A stretch of 64,000 nucleotides of DNA from Tricholoma matsutake (GCA_026075535.2 AP026538.1:7068001-7132000), one strand, 5' to 3'. Counted from the first letter of the stretch, positions 1 to 12,128 are shown. Numbers and translations are program-made. Notes: a model not told the origin generated them from the letters alone.

Positions 1-271
1 ACTGTAGTCTGGAATAATGCAGAACAGGAACGAAGACTGCGGCAGTGTCTCAACTGCGTAGATAAATTATCTAGCGGGAGCTGCACAGGAATCCATAGTC
101 AAATTTGCAATAGAGATGGCAGCCTTGGGAAGGCAGCCTGGTGCACAGCAGTGTGGGCAGTGCAAGGCAGCCGGGAACAAAATTGGGAGGCATAGGCAAA
201 AGTCATGTTCGACATGCGGGAAAGAGTCAGATGGATGCAGGTTCCAATCAGGCGAGGAATGGTTCTTGACA
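1..271 (-). mobile_element. Truncated Gypsy LTR (fragment 'Gypsy-L')
   Basis: Reverse complement of the first part of the LTR seen intact at 6259-6965 and 13261-13967. The LTR start (TGTCAAGAACC read on the minus strand) lies at 261-271. The rest of the LTR runs off the left edge of the window. It is followed at 272-285 by the polypurine-tract region of the same family. This is therefore the 3' LTR of a minus-strand Gypsy copy. Confidence 0.85.
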
Positions 272-840
272 GTATTTCCCCCTTAGTGCCAAGCCTACGA
301 GGCACGTGAGGGTTTGAGTCTGAATGAGGAAGTTGGTTGAATTTTCTGAATGTGGTAATTGGTTGAAAAATTTTTCATGCTCTTTCCTTCCACCATCAAC
401 TATCAGTTATGTCCCCTCCAGCAGTATCTGCGCAGACCAAATTGGCCGCGATGAGGGCTCAACACAAACAGAGGGAGCGGGCAATGAAGGAGCAGATGGA
501 ACGAGAGATGAAGGAGCTGGAGGAAGTGGCGAGGGAGGAGGAATGCTGGGCACAGGAGGCGCGTCAGGCAGCAGAGGAGGCTGCAAAGGCTGAGGAGGCA
601 TGTCAGGCAGAGGTGCAGAAAAAGGAGGCATTGGCTGCAAGACAAGTGGAGAAGAAGTGGGCAACTACAGCCGCAGGTTTGGAGGATGAGGCCAAGGGGA
701 GCAAGTCCCCCAAGAAAAAGAAAGTCGCCAAGTCAAAGGCACGAGTGGGGTTGGAGGAGTTGGAGAGTCCAGTGCGGGTGCAGGCTGCATTGCCCTGCAA
801 AAGGTGCATAATCATTTTCCTTCTCAGTGTTCTCTTACTG
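272..840 (+). pseudogene. Partial antisense accessory gene of the Gypsy-L copy (exon 1)
   Basis: An open frame from the ATG at 409 encodes about 125 residues of the accessory protein seen complete at 12129-13123. It has an N-terminal segment rich in Glu/Lys/Arg/Ala that should form a coiled coil, a basic nuclear-localisation-like run (SPKKKKVAKSK), and the Cys pair PCKRC. It then runs into the intron of that gene. At 840/841 the sequence switches abruptly to LINE A, so exon 2 is missing. The gene points opposite to the element's own gag-pol. Unlike the copy at 12129-13123, exon 1 here has no in-frame stop. No function is known; the Cys pairs suggest zinc or nucleic-acid binding, which is inference. 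Confidence 0.6.
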
Positions 841-841
841 T

Positions 842-2190
842 TCCATTTGTAGGTTGTCTTGCGACTGACCAGGTATGAGCGGAAGAAATTCACCACTTGC
901 GCAGGGAATCCCGATTGAGAGATGATCTCCAGTAGAACCTGGTGGTTCAAGGAGGGGAAGAATTGAGCGATGTCAAAGGTGACAACACTCGTCTTGAGCC
1001 CTTGGGCCCACCCCACCCTAACGAGATGGGTAAGGTAAATACCTGCATCCTCTGTGGAACACTGGGCGACTCCTCCAAACTGATTCTGCTCGAAGGCTTC
1101 GTGAGCCACTCTGTCAAACTGAAGCTGTCTAGACAGCATCTTTTCAACCAATTTTCCCAGGGTGTTCAGTAGCATGATGGGCCTGAATGACTTTGGAGTA
1201 GAATAGTTAGGTTTCCCTGGCTTCAGAATAATTACCGACAGGGATTCCTTGAAGTGTGCTGGCCAGTGACCAACAGTGATGCATGCCTCGGTGATGTGGG
1301 TGATGAGACCTGCCACCTCCAGGTTGCTACACCAGTGTTTAAGGAATGACCATGTAACATGATCGGGACCTGGAGCAGAATGGGAAGAGCACACATTGAG
1401 CGCTTCTTTCATTTCCATAACTGTGAAAGGGATCCAGGCCCTTTCAGGCACTGGGTCCAGATCATCTAAGATGCTCAGATCGACTACTCAATCCCGAGGC
1501 AGCATTGTATGAGCCATCAAGGGCAGCCCACAGGGAATCAAGATCGTTGCATGGCTCTCCCCGATAGGAGATCACCTCATATGATGGCAGGTTTCTTTGA
1601 TGAGTCCAGGACATAAGGTCCCAGGGTTGCCTGTTCATAGTGGCCACTTCTTGGATGTGATCGTTGAAGAAGTCCCATTTTGCATGTCACATGACCTTGC
1701 AGTATTGCTTCCAGTCCCCCTCATCTTGAGTGGCTCTGTAGGCGTCTAGTGCACCTTTGCATTTGTCTGTCCACCATCCTTTGATGACTTGCCTAGGCGA
1801 GATTCCTTGGCATGGTTATCCCATGCCTTGTTTAAAATCGTTGATATCACCGAGACAACATCATTGATTTCTGCCGAGGTATTTCCGTGCCACTGAAGCC
1901 ATGGATTCAAAGCGGAGGAGATGGCATCAAGGTACAATGCTTCCTCCTCAGATCTTTTTTTGATGGACCACTTGGTGACCAGGACCAGAGATCCCAGACC
2001 AGGTAGTGTCAGTGTCAGGGGAGTGTGGTCAGATGTACCCCTGGCTTCTGGGACGGCTCTTGAATGAATAGCAGATCATAGTCATCTATGAAATCTGCCA
2101 GTAATGAGTCCATGTAACCCTAATTTCTGTTTACATTTTGACTAAATATGCGTAACTGTGGGGTAGATCTAAGTCTGTCCCTCGTTTACA
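842..2190 (-). pseudogene. LINE A ORF2 (endonuclease-reverse transcriptase), truncated
   Basis: Encodes the endonuclease-RT linker and RT fingers/palm entry: PGPDHVTW, KPGKPNYSTPKSFRPI, and DIAQFFPSLNHQ, which carries the first catalytic Asp of the palm. Compared with LINE D about 550 bp of the endonuclease is deleted at about 2055; the flanking sequence joins GGGAC directly to GGCTCTTG. The YxDD box and everything downstream are lost at 841. The ORF2 start region around 2185 has ATG changed to ACG. It is non-functional and belongs to a Tad/I-like RNase H-bearing LINE family judged by copies B-D. Confidence 0.8.
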
Positions 2191-3563
2191 TTCAGCCACC
2201 GCATCCTGTGGGATGGTGAGCAGGAGGGGAGCAAGAGTTACGTCTTGCACTCCCTTGTCATAGCGAGCTTTGATCCAATCACAGTCAAAGCAATGTTGCC
2301 AGAAATTGCATCGACGATTGTCAGATGTGTGGTTCTTCCAGCAGTTTAGACATCTAGCTGGGTGAGGACAGGCAACCCCCTCTGGGGTGGCTGGGACTGG
2401 AGGGTTCGCTTTTGCATTTCCCTTGCAACATCCGGCCAGAGCACGGTGGTGCTCCTTTCGGTGTGGGCCTGCGCAGATTGGACACTTTGACTGCAGTGCT
2501 CTGCATGCTGGGGTGGGGTGACCCCATTTCCAGCACTGTTGGCATAGCGGCAGTCCAGGATTTGCCCTGGCTGCCCTAACATAAGCGACTTAGCATCCAA
2601 ATTGGACACCACGCCCGATGAGAGGTGTCCAACATCTTCGAATCACATACTACCTGTGGAGGGACTTGCAACACGGTGAGGTCAGAGATGCCTGACTTTC
2701 CGAGGTGTGTGATCACGATGTCAGGCATAATAGCCTTGTTGTTAGCAATGTAGGGTACGTCGACCAGCTTAAGGTAAATGCCGCATCGACTTGCAGCGCG
2801 AAGGGGAAGGCCTTGTGGGCTGCCTCCTTGAAACATTGTAGGTCCTCCTCAGAGGCAACTATGTCTGTGGACACCGAGAGGTTCCCAGTGTGCATGATAG
2901 CTGACTGGGCCACTAGCTTCGAGTGGTGCAGTCCTAGAGTCGTCTGGACATAGTCCAGGAAATCAGCCGGGTTCATTCCTTCCTCGAGGGGAGGTCGAAT
3001 GTGTACTAGGACTTGTCGTCTCGATGGTCCATGAATAGTAGCCGAAGGCTTTGCAGCCTTGGGCCTGGAAGGGCCGATGTGCTGCTGAATATCAGCCAGC
3101 TTGTCGGTAGGAAGCTCAGGGAAGGCCTTGGCTAAATGCACAAGGCCGTCCATGGAGGTGTTAGGTGCTCGTCCCCCAGAGAAATGAGCAACCTGAGCAA
3201 AGGTCCCCTTGCCTGAAGGTTTGGTCGACCAGTTCACAGGGGGGGGAGGGCCCCTACCAGAGACACCCCCTGCTGGGGGTTTAGGAAGAGGTTGAGCCCC
3301 TCTCGGGTCTTGAGTCCTTGCAGATTTGTGAGGGGGGGGGGCGTGGCCCATCCCATCCCTCCAGATGGTCCATCCTTGGGATGTCGTGTGGATCATTAGG
3401 GATGGTCTCTGACCTAGGTCGTTTCCCAGCCCCAGCTACCTTGTCTATGGCTCTTCAGAGGGTTGTGTTCCCTGAATCGTGATCAAAACCGACTGTGGTT
3501 GCTGCATTGAGCACCATGCCCAGTTGTTCTGCAATAACCTGCTGTTGTTCAGCGAGTTGTGGT
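2191..3563 (-). pseudogene. LINE A ORF1, C-terminal part
   Basis: Gag-like ORF1 of LINE A, broken by frameshifts. Recognisable pieces are a central domain (residues near VHIRPPLEEGMNPADFLDYV) and the C-terminal zinc-knuckle region near 2340-2560. The protein should bind the element RNA. The N-terminal third lies beyond the KDZ insertion, at 27187-27773. Assignment rests on similarity to ORF1 in LINE B. Confidence 0.7.
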
Positions 3564-4490
3564 TGGCATTATTGTTAACAATCTATCAGTGCTAGTCAAT
3601 AGGCCATTGTGCACAGTACTGATGGTTTTATTACAATGACATTGTAATAGATATCCAATAGATGTAGTAGAGGTTATTGTTAATGATTGTTGATGATTGT
3701 AAATGGTACTGCCACCCATTGTAATACATTGTTAATCATTGTAAATGGTACTGGGGCCCATTGTTAATCATTGTAAATGGCACTGCCACCCATTGTAATA
3801 CATTGTTAATCATTGTAAATGGTACTGCCACCCATTGTTAATCATTGTAAATGGTACTGGAACTCATTGTTAATTAAGGTGTGACACGGGTCCAGGTCAA
3901 CCCATGATATTTTGGTCATGGGTATGCATGGGTACGGGTATGGGTATGGGATTGCCATGCCCAGGCAACACCATACCCTTTTCCACGGTGTTACAGGTAT
4001 GTGCGGGTATGCTGGTACCCAGATTTTGGTCAGGTGAGTGATCATCTGTGTTGAGATTTCAACTTTTTAATGACATATCACAGGAAAAACCCACAAGTCA
4101 TGGTGACCTGACTCGCGGGTTTACCACCTGTGATGAGATGCAAACATCTTTTTCAGCAAATTTCTATCAAATATCATGAAAAATAACAGTAAACAATGCA
4201 GGGGTACTTTTTGATGACATATCCGCGAGTCAGGGTGACATGACTCACAGGTTTACCCCCCGTGAGAAGATGCAAACATCTTTTCCTATTTAATCATTGT
4301 AAATGGTACTGGGGCCCATTGTTAATCATTGTAAATGGTACTGCCACCCATTGTAATACATTGTTAATCATTGTAAATGGTACTGGGGCCCATTGTTAAT
4401 AATTGTAAATGGTACTGGCATCCATTGTAATCCATTGTTAATCATCGTAAATGGTACTGGGGCCTATTGCTAATGGTAAATCATATTGTT
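3564..4490. repeat. Left terminal inverted repeat and subterminal tandem repeats of the KDZ element
   Basis: An outer TIR of about 150 bp is followed by repeated units of about 30-33 bp carrying CATTGTTAATCATTGTAAA and TGGTACTG, at about 3686-3875 and again at 4294-4480. The same units occur inverted at the right end (26763-27015). Such arrays next to a TIR are typical transposase-binding regions; that role is inference. A GGTGTGACA-bounded insert (3876-4290) splits the array. Confidence 0.8.
3876..4290. mobile_element. MITE-like insert, left copy (one end lost)
   Basis: Begins AAGGTGTGACACGGGT and includes a run of TACGGGTATGGGTATGGG-like sequence. It matches, in inverted orientation, the longer unit at 26188-26762, but the opposite terminus (about 150 bp) is missing. 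It has no coding capacity. It lies at the mirror-image position of the right copy within the KDZ subterminal arrays, so it is either part of a long ancestral TIR or was copied between ends. Confidence 0.6.
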
Positions 4491-4499
4491 AACTCAACA

Positions 4500-6258
4500 T
4501 CAATCATCTAATTCAAATGGATCATAATTGTCATCCTTTTCAACTTCTTCATCCTCCATCTCATCCTCATCCTCTTCATCCTCCTTCTGATTGCTTGATC
4601 CATTACTTTCTGGATTATTCATAGTCTTGGATTTCAAGGGACCTATTGCATTAGAATTTTTATCAGTGATCAAATGGCTATACCGATGACCCCATTCTGT
4701 TTCCATCTTGTTTGCTTGCATATAAGGCAGCCATGCCTTTGCAAAGCTCTCAGCCAAAGCTTTGCAAAAAAATGCTTGCTTTTGTGCATATGCAGTAACT
4801 CCATGGATAATGGAATTTTCAGCTGTGAGAGGACCAGGCTCAAGCTGAAGCCACCAGGATGCCTTCCACTCATAATATACGATCGTTCAGCGCATTTCCT
4901 CCTGGAGTAGCTCAACCTCCTCCTCCCACCGCATCTTTCTTGCCTGAGATTTAGACCACTCTACACGCATTCCTTCATCCAAAATCTCCTCTGAGGCATC
5001 TACTTCAGTCTCTGTTGCTGGCCTTGGCACCAGCCAAATCCATGAGATTTCAAAGTGGCCTTTGCTCGTGTCCAGTGCATCAGACATCTCCATAGAAAAA
5101 TCCATCCTCCCTGGTCCATGAACATCAGACTTCTTAAGCTCCTTTAGTCTAGAATTCCATTTGCCTATTGGATCAGCTGCAAGCAAGCAAGTATGTGCAG
5201 CAGAGTAGCGCAGCATTGAAAGTTTTATATGATGGTTGAACCGATTGAACAAGGTGTGCATCTGAGTATTTGGGTGATTTCCAGTTCCACTGATGTTGAC
5301 TTTTTTAAATTGCCAGAAGCCTGAGATAAGATGCAGATAATGCCATATATCAGCTAAAGCATCCTCAGCTTGGGCAATGCACAAGCGGACTTCACACAAT
5401 AGACATTTAGCAAAAGCCAGAGAAGGTTGCTGATTTGGTAGAAGTGATGAGGGAAGGAATAATGGAATGGCCTCAGCTGTGAGTGATTCTTTGCTTGATT
5501 GTACCTCTGATAAAAGATTGGTATAAACCACCATAACAAGAGAACCAGTTGAAGGAAGATAGGCCAATTGGACCTCTCACCAAAGATTGATATGCATCAT
5601 AAGAGTGCACCGCTTTTCTTCTAAATCTGCCAGCTGGGTTTGTGTCTTGTACTTTTTTTAAACTTTGATATCATATGTGATAATGCATCTTGAATCAAAC
5701 AAGTTAGAGAAGATATTAGCCAAACAAATTAAAATTGCATACTGCCATTCTTTAAGTTCTAGTCCAGTTGTAAGAAAAGTTGTTAAACTTATCTCATGAG
5801 TTGCAACTTCTCCCAGAGCAGCTGAAGTTGAATCTTCTTTGGCGAGTTCAAGCTGCACATCTTGTAAAGTAGTGCTTGCTGAAATAACATTAAAAACCTT
5901 ATTGCAAGAAGACAAATTTCTACTTACATCGTCCTGGTTCCAAATATGGATTTGGTTTTGAATGGTCTTCCTTCCAAACATTAATCATTGCTTGCCAATG
6001 AGTAATCGTAGCTGGTCGGAAAGTTGCTGAAAATTGATCAAACAGCTGCTGGTGATTTGCATGCATTACAACTGCCTTTTTTAAGTGGCATAAAAATTCT
6101 TGACCTATTATAAATATGGTAATAGCTTATTGAAGGAACACACAAAAAAAAAAAAAAACTCACAGAAAACAAGTATTCTCCAAAAATTCAAACCACCCCA
6201 TTGATCATTCAAAGTCTCATGATGGGCACCTGGACCCATCTCCCATGTACTTGGACCC
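4500..6258 (-). pseudogene. KDZ transposase, C-terminal part (3' of the Gypsy-1 insertion)
   Basis: Continues the transposase gene from 13968 across the Gypsy-1 insertion in the same frame: the codons for the conserved motif just after the catalytic Glu, (G)PSTWEMGPGA, start right at 6258. Further on it encodes the family's C-terminal helical region, including DALDTSKGHFEISWIW and RVEWSKSQARKMRWEEEVEL, then an acidic tail ending at 4500. Introns are present. Expected role: DDE-type transposase C-terminal domain. The inserted 7.7 kb element makes the gene non-functional. Confidence 0.85.
6254..6258. repeat. Left target-site duplication of Gypsy-1 (GACCC)
   Basis: GACCC at 6254-6258 immediately before the 5' LTR and GACCC at 13968-13972 immediately after the 3' LTR. 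Removing the element and one copy restores the transposase reading frame exactly. Confidence 0.95.
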
Positions 6259-6965
6259 TGTCAAGAACCGTTCCTTGCCTGATCGGAACCTGCATCTATC
6301 TGACCCTTTCCCGCACATCGAACATGACTTTTGCCTACGCCTCCCAATTTCGTTTCCAGCTGCCTTGCACTGCCAACACTGCTGTGCACCAGGCCACCTT
6401 GTACAGCATCCACGGCTGCCTTTCCAAGGCTGCTGTCTCTATTGCAAATTTGACTACGGATTCCTGTGCGGCTCCCACTAGATAATTTATCTACACAGTC
6501 GAGACACTGCTGCAGTCTTTGTTCCTGTTCTGCATTATTCTGGACTACAGTATTTAAGCTTAGTTAGTTTTGCCTTGTATTCCTCAGTTTGTATATCAAC
6601 ATAGACTCGACTTTACCCTGCCAATCTAAAACCTCCTTCTACTCCAACCCCTGTCCTCTAAGAGTCTGAACTCCATTTGACTCAACCTCTAGTCTCCCTC
6701 TGAAGTTCTAGTCTCATCTGAACTTAACCTAAGTCCCTTCATACTCCTCCCCGCATTTACCTGCACTCTCCCGCTCCTACCTCTAAACCCTCAACTTGAA
6801 ATTAGGACACCAGACGAGGTGAAGGGCGCAGCTTCTTACAAGCTGAAGCCAAGTCCTTTCCATTTCCCCTCCCACAGAATCTGCATCGACCTGACAATCT
6901 CCCGCTATCATCACCTGCAGTGTCCGGTCAGATTCTGAAGTGGCCTCTAGGATCAGTTCTTAACA
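6259..6965 (+). repeat. Gypsy-1 5' LTR
   Basis: 707 bp with TG...CA ends. It contains a TATA-like box at 6551-6557 and a likely transcription start near 6586 (start of R). It differs from the 3' LTR at scattered transitions, several at former CpG sites, for example TTTGTATAT here against TTCATATAT there. Confidence 0.93.
6551..6596 (+). promoter_or_regulatory. Gypsy-1 LTR promoter: TATA box and predicted R start
   Basis: TATTTAA at 6551-6557 lies about 30-35 bp upstream of AGTTTGTATAT (6586-6596). That 11-mer is complementary, with one G-T pair, to the sequence just inside the LTR (6968-6978). This is what self-priming requires of the first nucleotides of the transcript. Confidence 0.6.
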
Positions 6966-6967
6966 GT

Positions 6968-6978
6968 ATATACGAACT
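6968..6978 (+). other. Gypsy-1 primer-binding site, self-priming type
   Basis: ATATACGAACT starts two bases after the 5' LTR. Its reverse complement AGTTCGTATAT matches 6586-6596 in the LTR except for one C/T difference at a CpG. No tRNA 3'-end match is evident. Tf1/sushi-group elements prime minus-strand cDNA with the 5' end of their own mRNA in this way. Confidence 0.65.
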
Positions 6979-7004
6979 CACACTTCACTCGTCCATTCCT
7001 TGCT

Positions 7005-8375
7005 ATGACCCCTACTGAGACCTGCCAGCGCACAACAAGAAATTCCCAATGCGCTGGTACTATTCCAGGGATCTCTGCAATCCAGCGATCCACTCTTCCT
7101 GACCCTCGACCCACCACTACTTTTGGAGTGTCTTCCAGACCCTCAAACATCTTCTGACAAATAGGCTCAGGAGCTCCCTCAATCAGTGCCAATCTCATGT
7201 CCGCCTGTGCCCTGCAACCTTCTGGCAACCCAGAAGGTTTTTGATCAAGAACTCCCCTTGAGTATGTAGGGGGCATCAACCAGCCTGAACCCTATGGGTT
7301 GGAAGATCGTGGTCTAGAGGATGGACCTCCTGGCGGACCTGATGACCCTAGCAGTCTGGATGGCCCTGGGGGTGACCCTGATCCCAATGATCCTGACGAT
7401 CAACCTCCCGCAGGGGGAAACCCTGATCCAGGGGATAGGTTCATAGATGTTCTTTACAACCTCTCAGAGAGTATCCGCACCCTCTGACAAAACAATGCAC
7501 CTAAGACCGAGAAAATCAAAGTTCGCGATCCTGACACTTTTGATGGCTCAAACCCAAAGAAACTTAGAGACTTCCTAGTCTCGTGTAATCTTCATTTCCG
7601 CGACCGCCTGCACGTATTTTCCTCTGATGAGAAAAAGATCATATTTATCCTTTCTTATCTTAAAGGATCAGCTCTCAGTTGGTTTGAACCTGGTCTTAAT
7701 GACCCGACAGATTCTGCACACTGGATGTGGGACTATGAAGCTTTCCTTGCCAAGCTGGAAAGCAACTTTGGTCTGCACAACCCAGTCAGAGATGCGGAAA
7801 AAGCTCTCTCTGACCTAGCAATGAAGAAAGGTGGTAGCATCATGAAATATAACGTTGACTTCTGGGAATTAGCTTCTAGGGTCAACTGGAACGAAGCAGC
7901 CCTTTGTGACCACTATTTCCACAGTCTTCCACTCTGACTTCACATAGAAGTTCTTCGGGGTGGTAAACCTGACACCCTTGCAGAACTGTGCTTGAAAGCA
8001 CAGGACTGCGATGATATCTATTGGATGCAGGAGGATGAATCCCATTTCAAAACAAAGAATTCCAGTAACTCTAGTTGGAAGGACTCTTCCCCACCGACAA
8101 ACCAAGCCACTTCAAACTCTGCTCATGGTAACACCTCCAACCAGCAGTCTTCCGCGACAAAGAACACTTCCCAGGACAAGCCCAAGTTGTCCATCTCCGA
8201 TAAGTTGGGGAAGAATGGCAAGCTTACTGGGGAGGAACGAGAATGTCGCATGAGAGAACAACTTTGTCTCTACTGCGGTGAGGAAGGGCACATAGCAGGA
8301 AACTGCCCAAAATCCAAAGCCGCAAAAGCCCGTGCATCCACTGTCGTTCCCGAGACTACGGACTTGGAAAAATAG
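7005..8375 (+). pseudogene. Gypsy-1 gag
   Basis: Read from the ATG at 7005 to TAG at 8373. The frame holds a Pro/Asp/Gly-rich N-terminal region, a capsid-like helical domain (FDGSNPKKLRDFL, YLKGSALSWFEP, DYEAFLAKLESNFG) and one CCHC zinc knuckle, [14 protein letters not shown], near 8268-8310. In-frame TGA codons occur at 7155, 7242, 7485 and 7935; each sits where Arg CGA is plausible. Pol continues in the -1 frame. Gag would package element RNA in virus-like particles. Confidence 0.85.
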
Positions 8376-11300
8376 TCCACAACCCTCAGGATACAGCCAT
8401 TGGGGCTGGGGGTTGCATTGACCTTACCCACTTGGCTGCCTACGTTCGTCTCAACGTGTCTGCTCTTTCTGACCCTGACTCCCTAACCATTCTTTTAACC
8501 TTTCCTGGCTCTTCTGCCCCTTTCCAAACCCTTATCAACTCTGGCTCCTCCCACTGCTTCCTTGACTCCTCCTTCGTGTTGAATAACCAACTCAGCATGG
8601 AACCCATTAACCCGATCAGTTTACGACTCTTTGATGGAACTTGCAACTCCACCATAACTCAGATCGTCAAACTTCCAGTCACTTTCCCTGCTGGTGAAGT
8701 ATTCAATTTGTCATTTTATGTAACCTTGCTCGACTCTTCCTGTTCCGCCGTACTTGGTCATAACTGGCTGAAGCAATACAATCCATTGATTGACTGGTCT
8801 TCAAGCCAACTCGCTTTCCGCTCTGCAGATCATAGAGGTCCAGCACCCCTGACGTCACCTTTGTCCCTGAATCTTCCAGTAGAAATCCTTGACTCTTCTG
8901 CACTTTCCAAACCCCCCATTCCTCCTAAGTTTACACCTCCTGACATCTCCTTCATCAATGCTGCCGCTTATGCGCATGCTAGCAAACTTCCTGGGGCAAT
9001 AGCTTTTCAGATGACCTTTGCTCCAGAAGGGTTATCCGCCCACTCTGCCCATTCCGCTAACTCCTCCGACCTTTCTGATATTCCACCCAAGTATCACAAA
9101 TTCACTGATGTCTTTAATAAGACTAAAGTGGATACCCTTCCTCCGCATTGGTCTTACGACCTCAAGATAGAGACAGAAGACAACACTCCTCTGCCTCTGG
9201 GCCACATGTATTCTCTCTCCCCCTCTGAATTAGAAGCCTTACGAGTCTTTATTGACGGAAATGTCCGCTCAGGTTTCATTCGCCCATCCAAGTCTCCACA
9301 TGGCGCTCCAATTCTCTTCATCAAGAAGAAGGACGGTAGTCTCCAACTTTGTGTCGACTACCGAGGACTCAATTGTCTTATGAAGAAAGACTGCTATCCC
9401 CTTCCTCTCATTTCTGACCTCCTCGACTCTCCCCAAAAAGCCTGCTTGTTCACCAAGATAGACTTGTGGCACACTTACCACTTAGTCCGCATTGCAGACG
9501 GTGATGAGTGGAAAACTACTTTCTACACCCACTACGGATCCTTCGAGTGGTTGGTGGTCCCCTTTGGGCTCACTAATGCACCTGCAGCTTTCCAGCAGTT
9601 TATGAACAACATCTTCAGCGACATGCTGGATGTTTGTGTCATTGTATACCTCAACGACATCCTAATCTATTCCAACGACAAGTCCCAGCATGGGGCTCAT
9701 GTCAAAGAAGTCCTCCGCCATCTCCAGAAAAATGGACTTTACGCCTCTCCACAGAAATGTGAGTTCCACAAAGACACCGTTGAATATTTGGGTTTCATCC
9801 TTTCACCGGATGGACTGTGGATGTCCGAGGATAAAGTCAAAACCATGCTTGACTGGCCCGAGCCTAAGAAAGTTAAGGATATTCAATCCTTCTTAGGCTT
9901 TTGCAACTTTTACCGCCGCTTCATCAATGGCTATTCAGACATTGTCATCCCACTCACTCGCTTGACACAGAAATCTGCACCATGGGACTTCAACAAGAAG
10001 TGCCGCGATGCTTTTGAAAAGCTCAAACAAGAATTCACCCATGCCCCTGTCTTAACGCAATGGGTACCTGACTCACAGATGGTACTCGAAACGGACGCTT
10101 CCGACTACACACTAGCGGCTATCCTTTCGGTTTACACTGTGGATGGAGAAATCCATCCAGTTGCCTTTCATTCCTGCTCCTTCAATCCCGCCCCATGATA
10201 AGGAACTCTTGGCCATTTTCGAGGCCTTCAAACACTGGCAGCAGTATTTCGAGGGTTACGCAAACCCAGTTGATGTGGTCACCGACCACAAAAATCTTGA
10301 GTACTTCAGCACTACCAAGTTGCTCACCCGCCGCCAGGCCTGTTGGTCTGAGTACCTTTCCCAATTCAATCTTGTCATCCGCTTCCGCCCCGGAAAACTA
10401 GGGGCCAAGCCAGACGCACTCACTAGACGTTGGGATGTCTACCGCAAAGGGGGAAATAGCAACTTTGCCTCCATAAACCCAACCAACTTCCAACCTGTAT
10501 TCACACAGGAACAGCTCACCTCTTCCCTCCACGCCACCTATTTCACCACACCCGTTCTTTGACAAGCAGTAATCATGGATGTTGAGAAACTCCACCACGA
10601 CATCCGCACCTCCCTACCCCTTGACCCTTTATCATCTGCACATCTTCCGACACCTGTCGACCCCAACTGGACCATAGATGAGGCAGGTCTTCTCTGCCAC
10701 TTCGACTGGATTTATGTTCCAGACGTCGCAGATCTTTGCCTCAAGGTCCTTCAGTACAAACACGATCACATCCTCTCTGGCCACTTCAGACAAAACAAAA
10801 CCCAGCAGCTTGTCCACTGGGAATATGTTTGGCCAAACCTCCACACCTTTGTGCAGGAATTCTGCAAAACCTGTACCACTTGCAAACAATCCAAGTCACC
10901 TCAACACAAGCCCTATGGGTTTCTAAAGCAACTTCCGGTTCCAGAATGACCTTGGAACTCCATCTCCATGGACTTCATTGAACAACTACCTGACTCCGAT
11001 GGTCACACTGCTATCCTGGTCATTGTTGACCATCTCACCAAGCAAGGCATCTTCATCCCAACTGTCAATGAGATCACAGCCCAAGAACTAGCCAATTTGT
11101 TTGTCCTCTATGTCTTCTCCAAGCATGGCATCCCATTGCACGTCACTTGCGACTGGGGATCCGAGTTTGTCTCCCATTTCTTCCGCTCCCTTGGAAAAGC
11201 ACTCGACATGCGGATCCACTTCACTTCTGGTTATCACCTGCAAGGTGATGGTCAGACAGAACGACTTAATCAGACCTTGGAGCAGTACCTCTGGATCTTC

Positions 11301-12044
11301 TGCAACTATCAGTAGGACAACTGGTCTCACCTCTTACCCTTGGGTGAATTTGCCTACAACAATGCTCCTTCTGCCTCTACAGGCGTATCCCCTTTCTTTG
11401 CCAACAAAGGCTATCACCCGAACATTTCTGTCTTTCCAGAACATGACTTAGCTTCACAGTGCGCCCGCAAGTTTGTCGTCGACTTAGACGACCTTCATCA
11501 GGAGCTTTGGAAACAACTTGCGGCTGCTCAAGAGTGTTATCAAGGTCCTGTGGACAAACATTGGGCACCCGCACCCAACTTCAACATTGGTGATTCTGCC
11601 TATGTCGCTGCGGAAAATATCCACACCACATGTCCTTCCAAGAAACTTTCTGAAAAGCACCATGGCCCCTTTGAAATCATCGCCCGCCCAGGCACTCACT
11701 CAGTCACCCTGCGGCTCCTGGATCACATGCGGGCCATTCACCCTGTTTTCCATGTCTCTCAACTAGAGAAACACTCCCTGAACACAATTCCAAATTGAGT
11801 ACAACCTCCACCTCCTCTGATCACCATCAATGACGAGCTCGAATATGAGATCGCCGAAGTCCTCAACTCCAAAGTCGACAACTGATGTTGCTGCAAGATT
11901 CTCTACCTTGTCCGATGGGAAGGTTACCAGGGAACTGATGAAGAGACTTCCTGGCTACCTGTTATGGAACTTGACCATGCCCAAGAACTCCTTGCGGATT
12001 TTCACACCTGCTACCCACAGAAACCCGGACCGTTACCCACTTAA
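8376..12044 (+). pseudogene. Gypsy-1 pol (protease, RT, RNase H, integrase, chromodomain)
   Basis: In order: retropepsin-like protease near 8530 with the DSG box read as LINSGSS, so the catalytic Asp is lost; RT with KIDLWHTYHL and YLNDILIYS near 9650, where YxDD has its first Asp changed to Asn; RNase H near 10080-10420 with a small deletion and frameshift at about 10195; integrase with an HHCC zinc domain (HILSGHF ... CKTCTTC), SMDFIEQLPDSDG and GQTERLNQ; and a chromodomain (LYLVRWEGY) ending at TAA 12042. Stops at 10560, 10947 (TGA), 11313 (TAG), 11796 and 11883 (TGA) interrupt it. Just before the chromodomain, an expected Arg triplet reads stop-Cys-Cys (TGA TGT TGC), a clear CG to TG signature. 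Confidence 0.9.
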
Positions 12045-12128
12045 AGACTATTCACGTTACTTATTCACTCAGTCCAAACTCAGAGCAAATTTTATTGAAA
12101 AAAGATTTTTTTGGACCCAACCAGGTCC

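Larger units (their letters stand above)
841..3563 (-). mobile_element. LINE A, 3' part (non-LTR retrotransposon, RT to ORF1)
   Basis: Minus-strand LINE of the same family as the copies at 18592-23628, 41981-45056 and 47766-64000. From high to low coordinate it holds ORF1 sequence (CCHC-type knuckles), a remnant of the endonuclease, and the N-terminal half of the reverse transcriptase. It breaks off in the RT at 841, where Gypsy-L sequence begins, so the RT active site, RNase H and 3' tail are missing. Its 5' end was separated from this part by insertion of the KDZ transposon at 3563/27187 and is found at 27187-28402. Confidence 0.85.

Noticed and set aside
3686..4480. Regularly repeated ~30-bp units that could suggest a CRISPR array
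   Set aside because: The units are contiguous, degenerate, mirror-imaged at the other end of a DNA transposon and in a fungal context; no spacers or cas genes.
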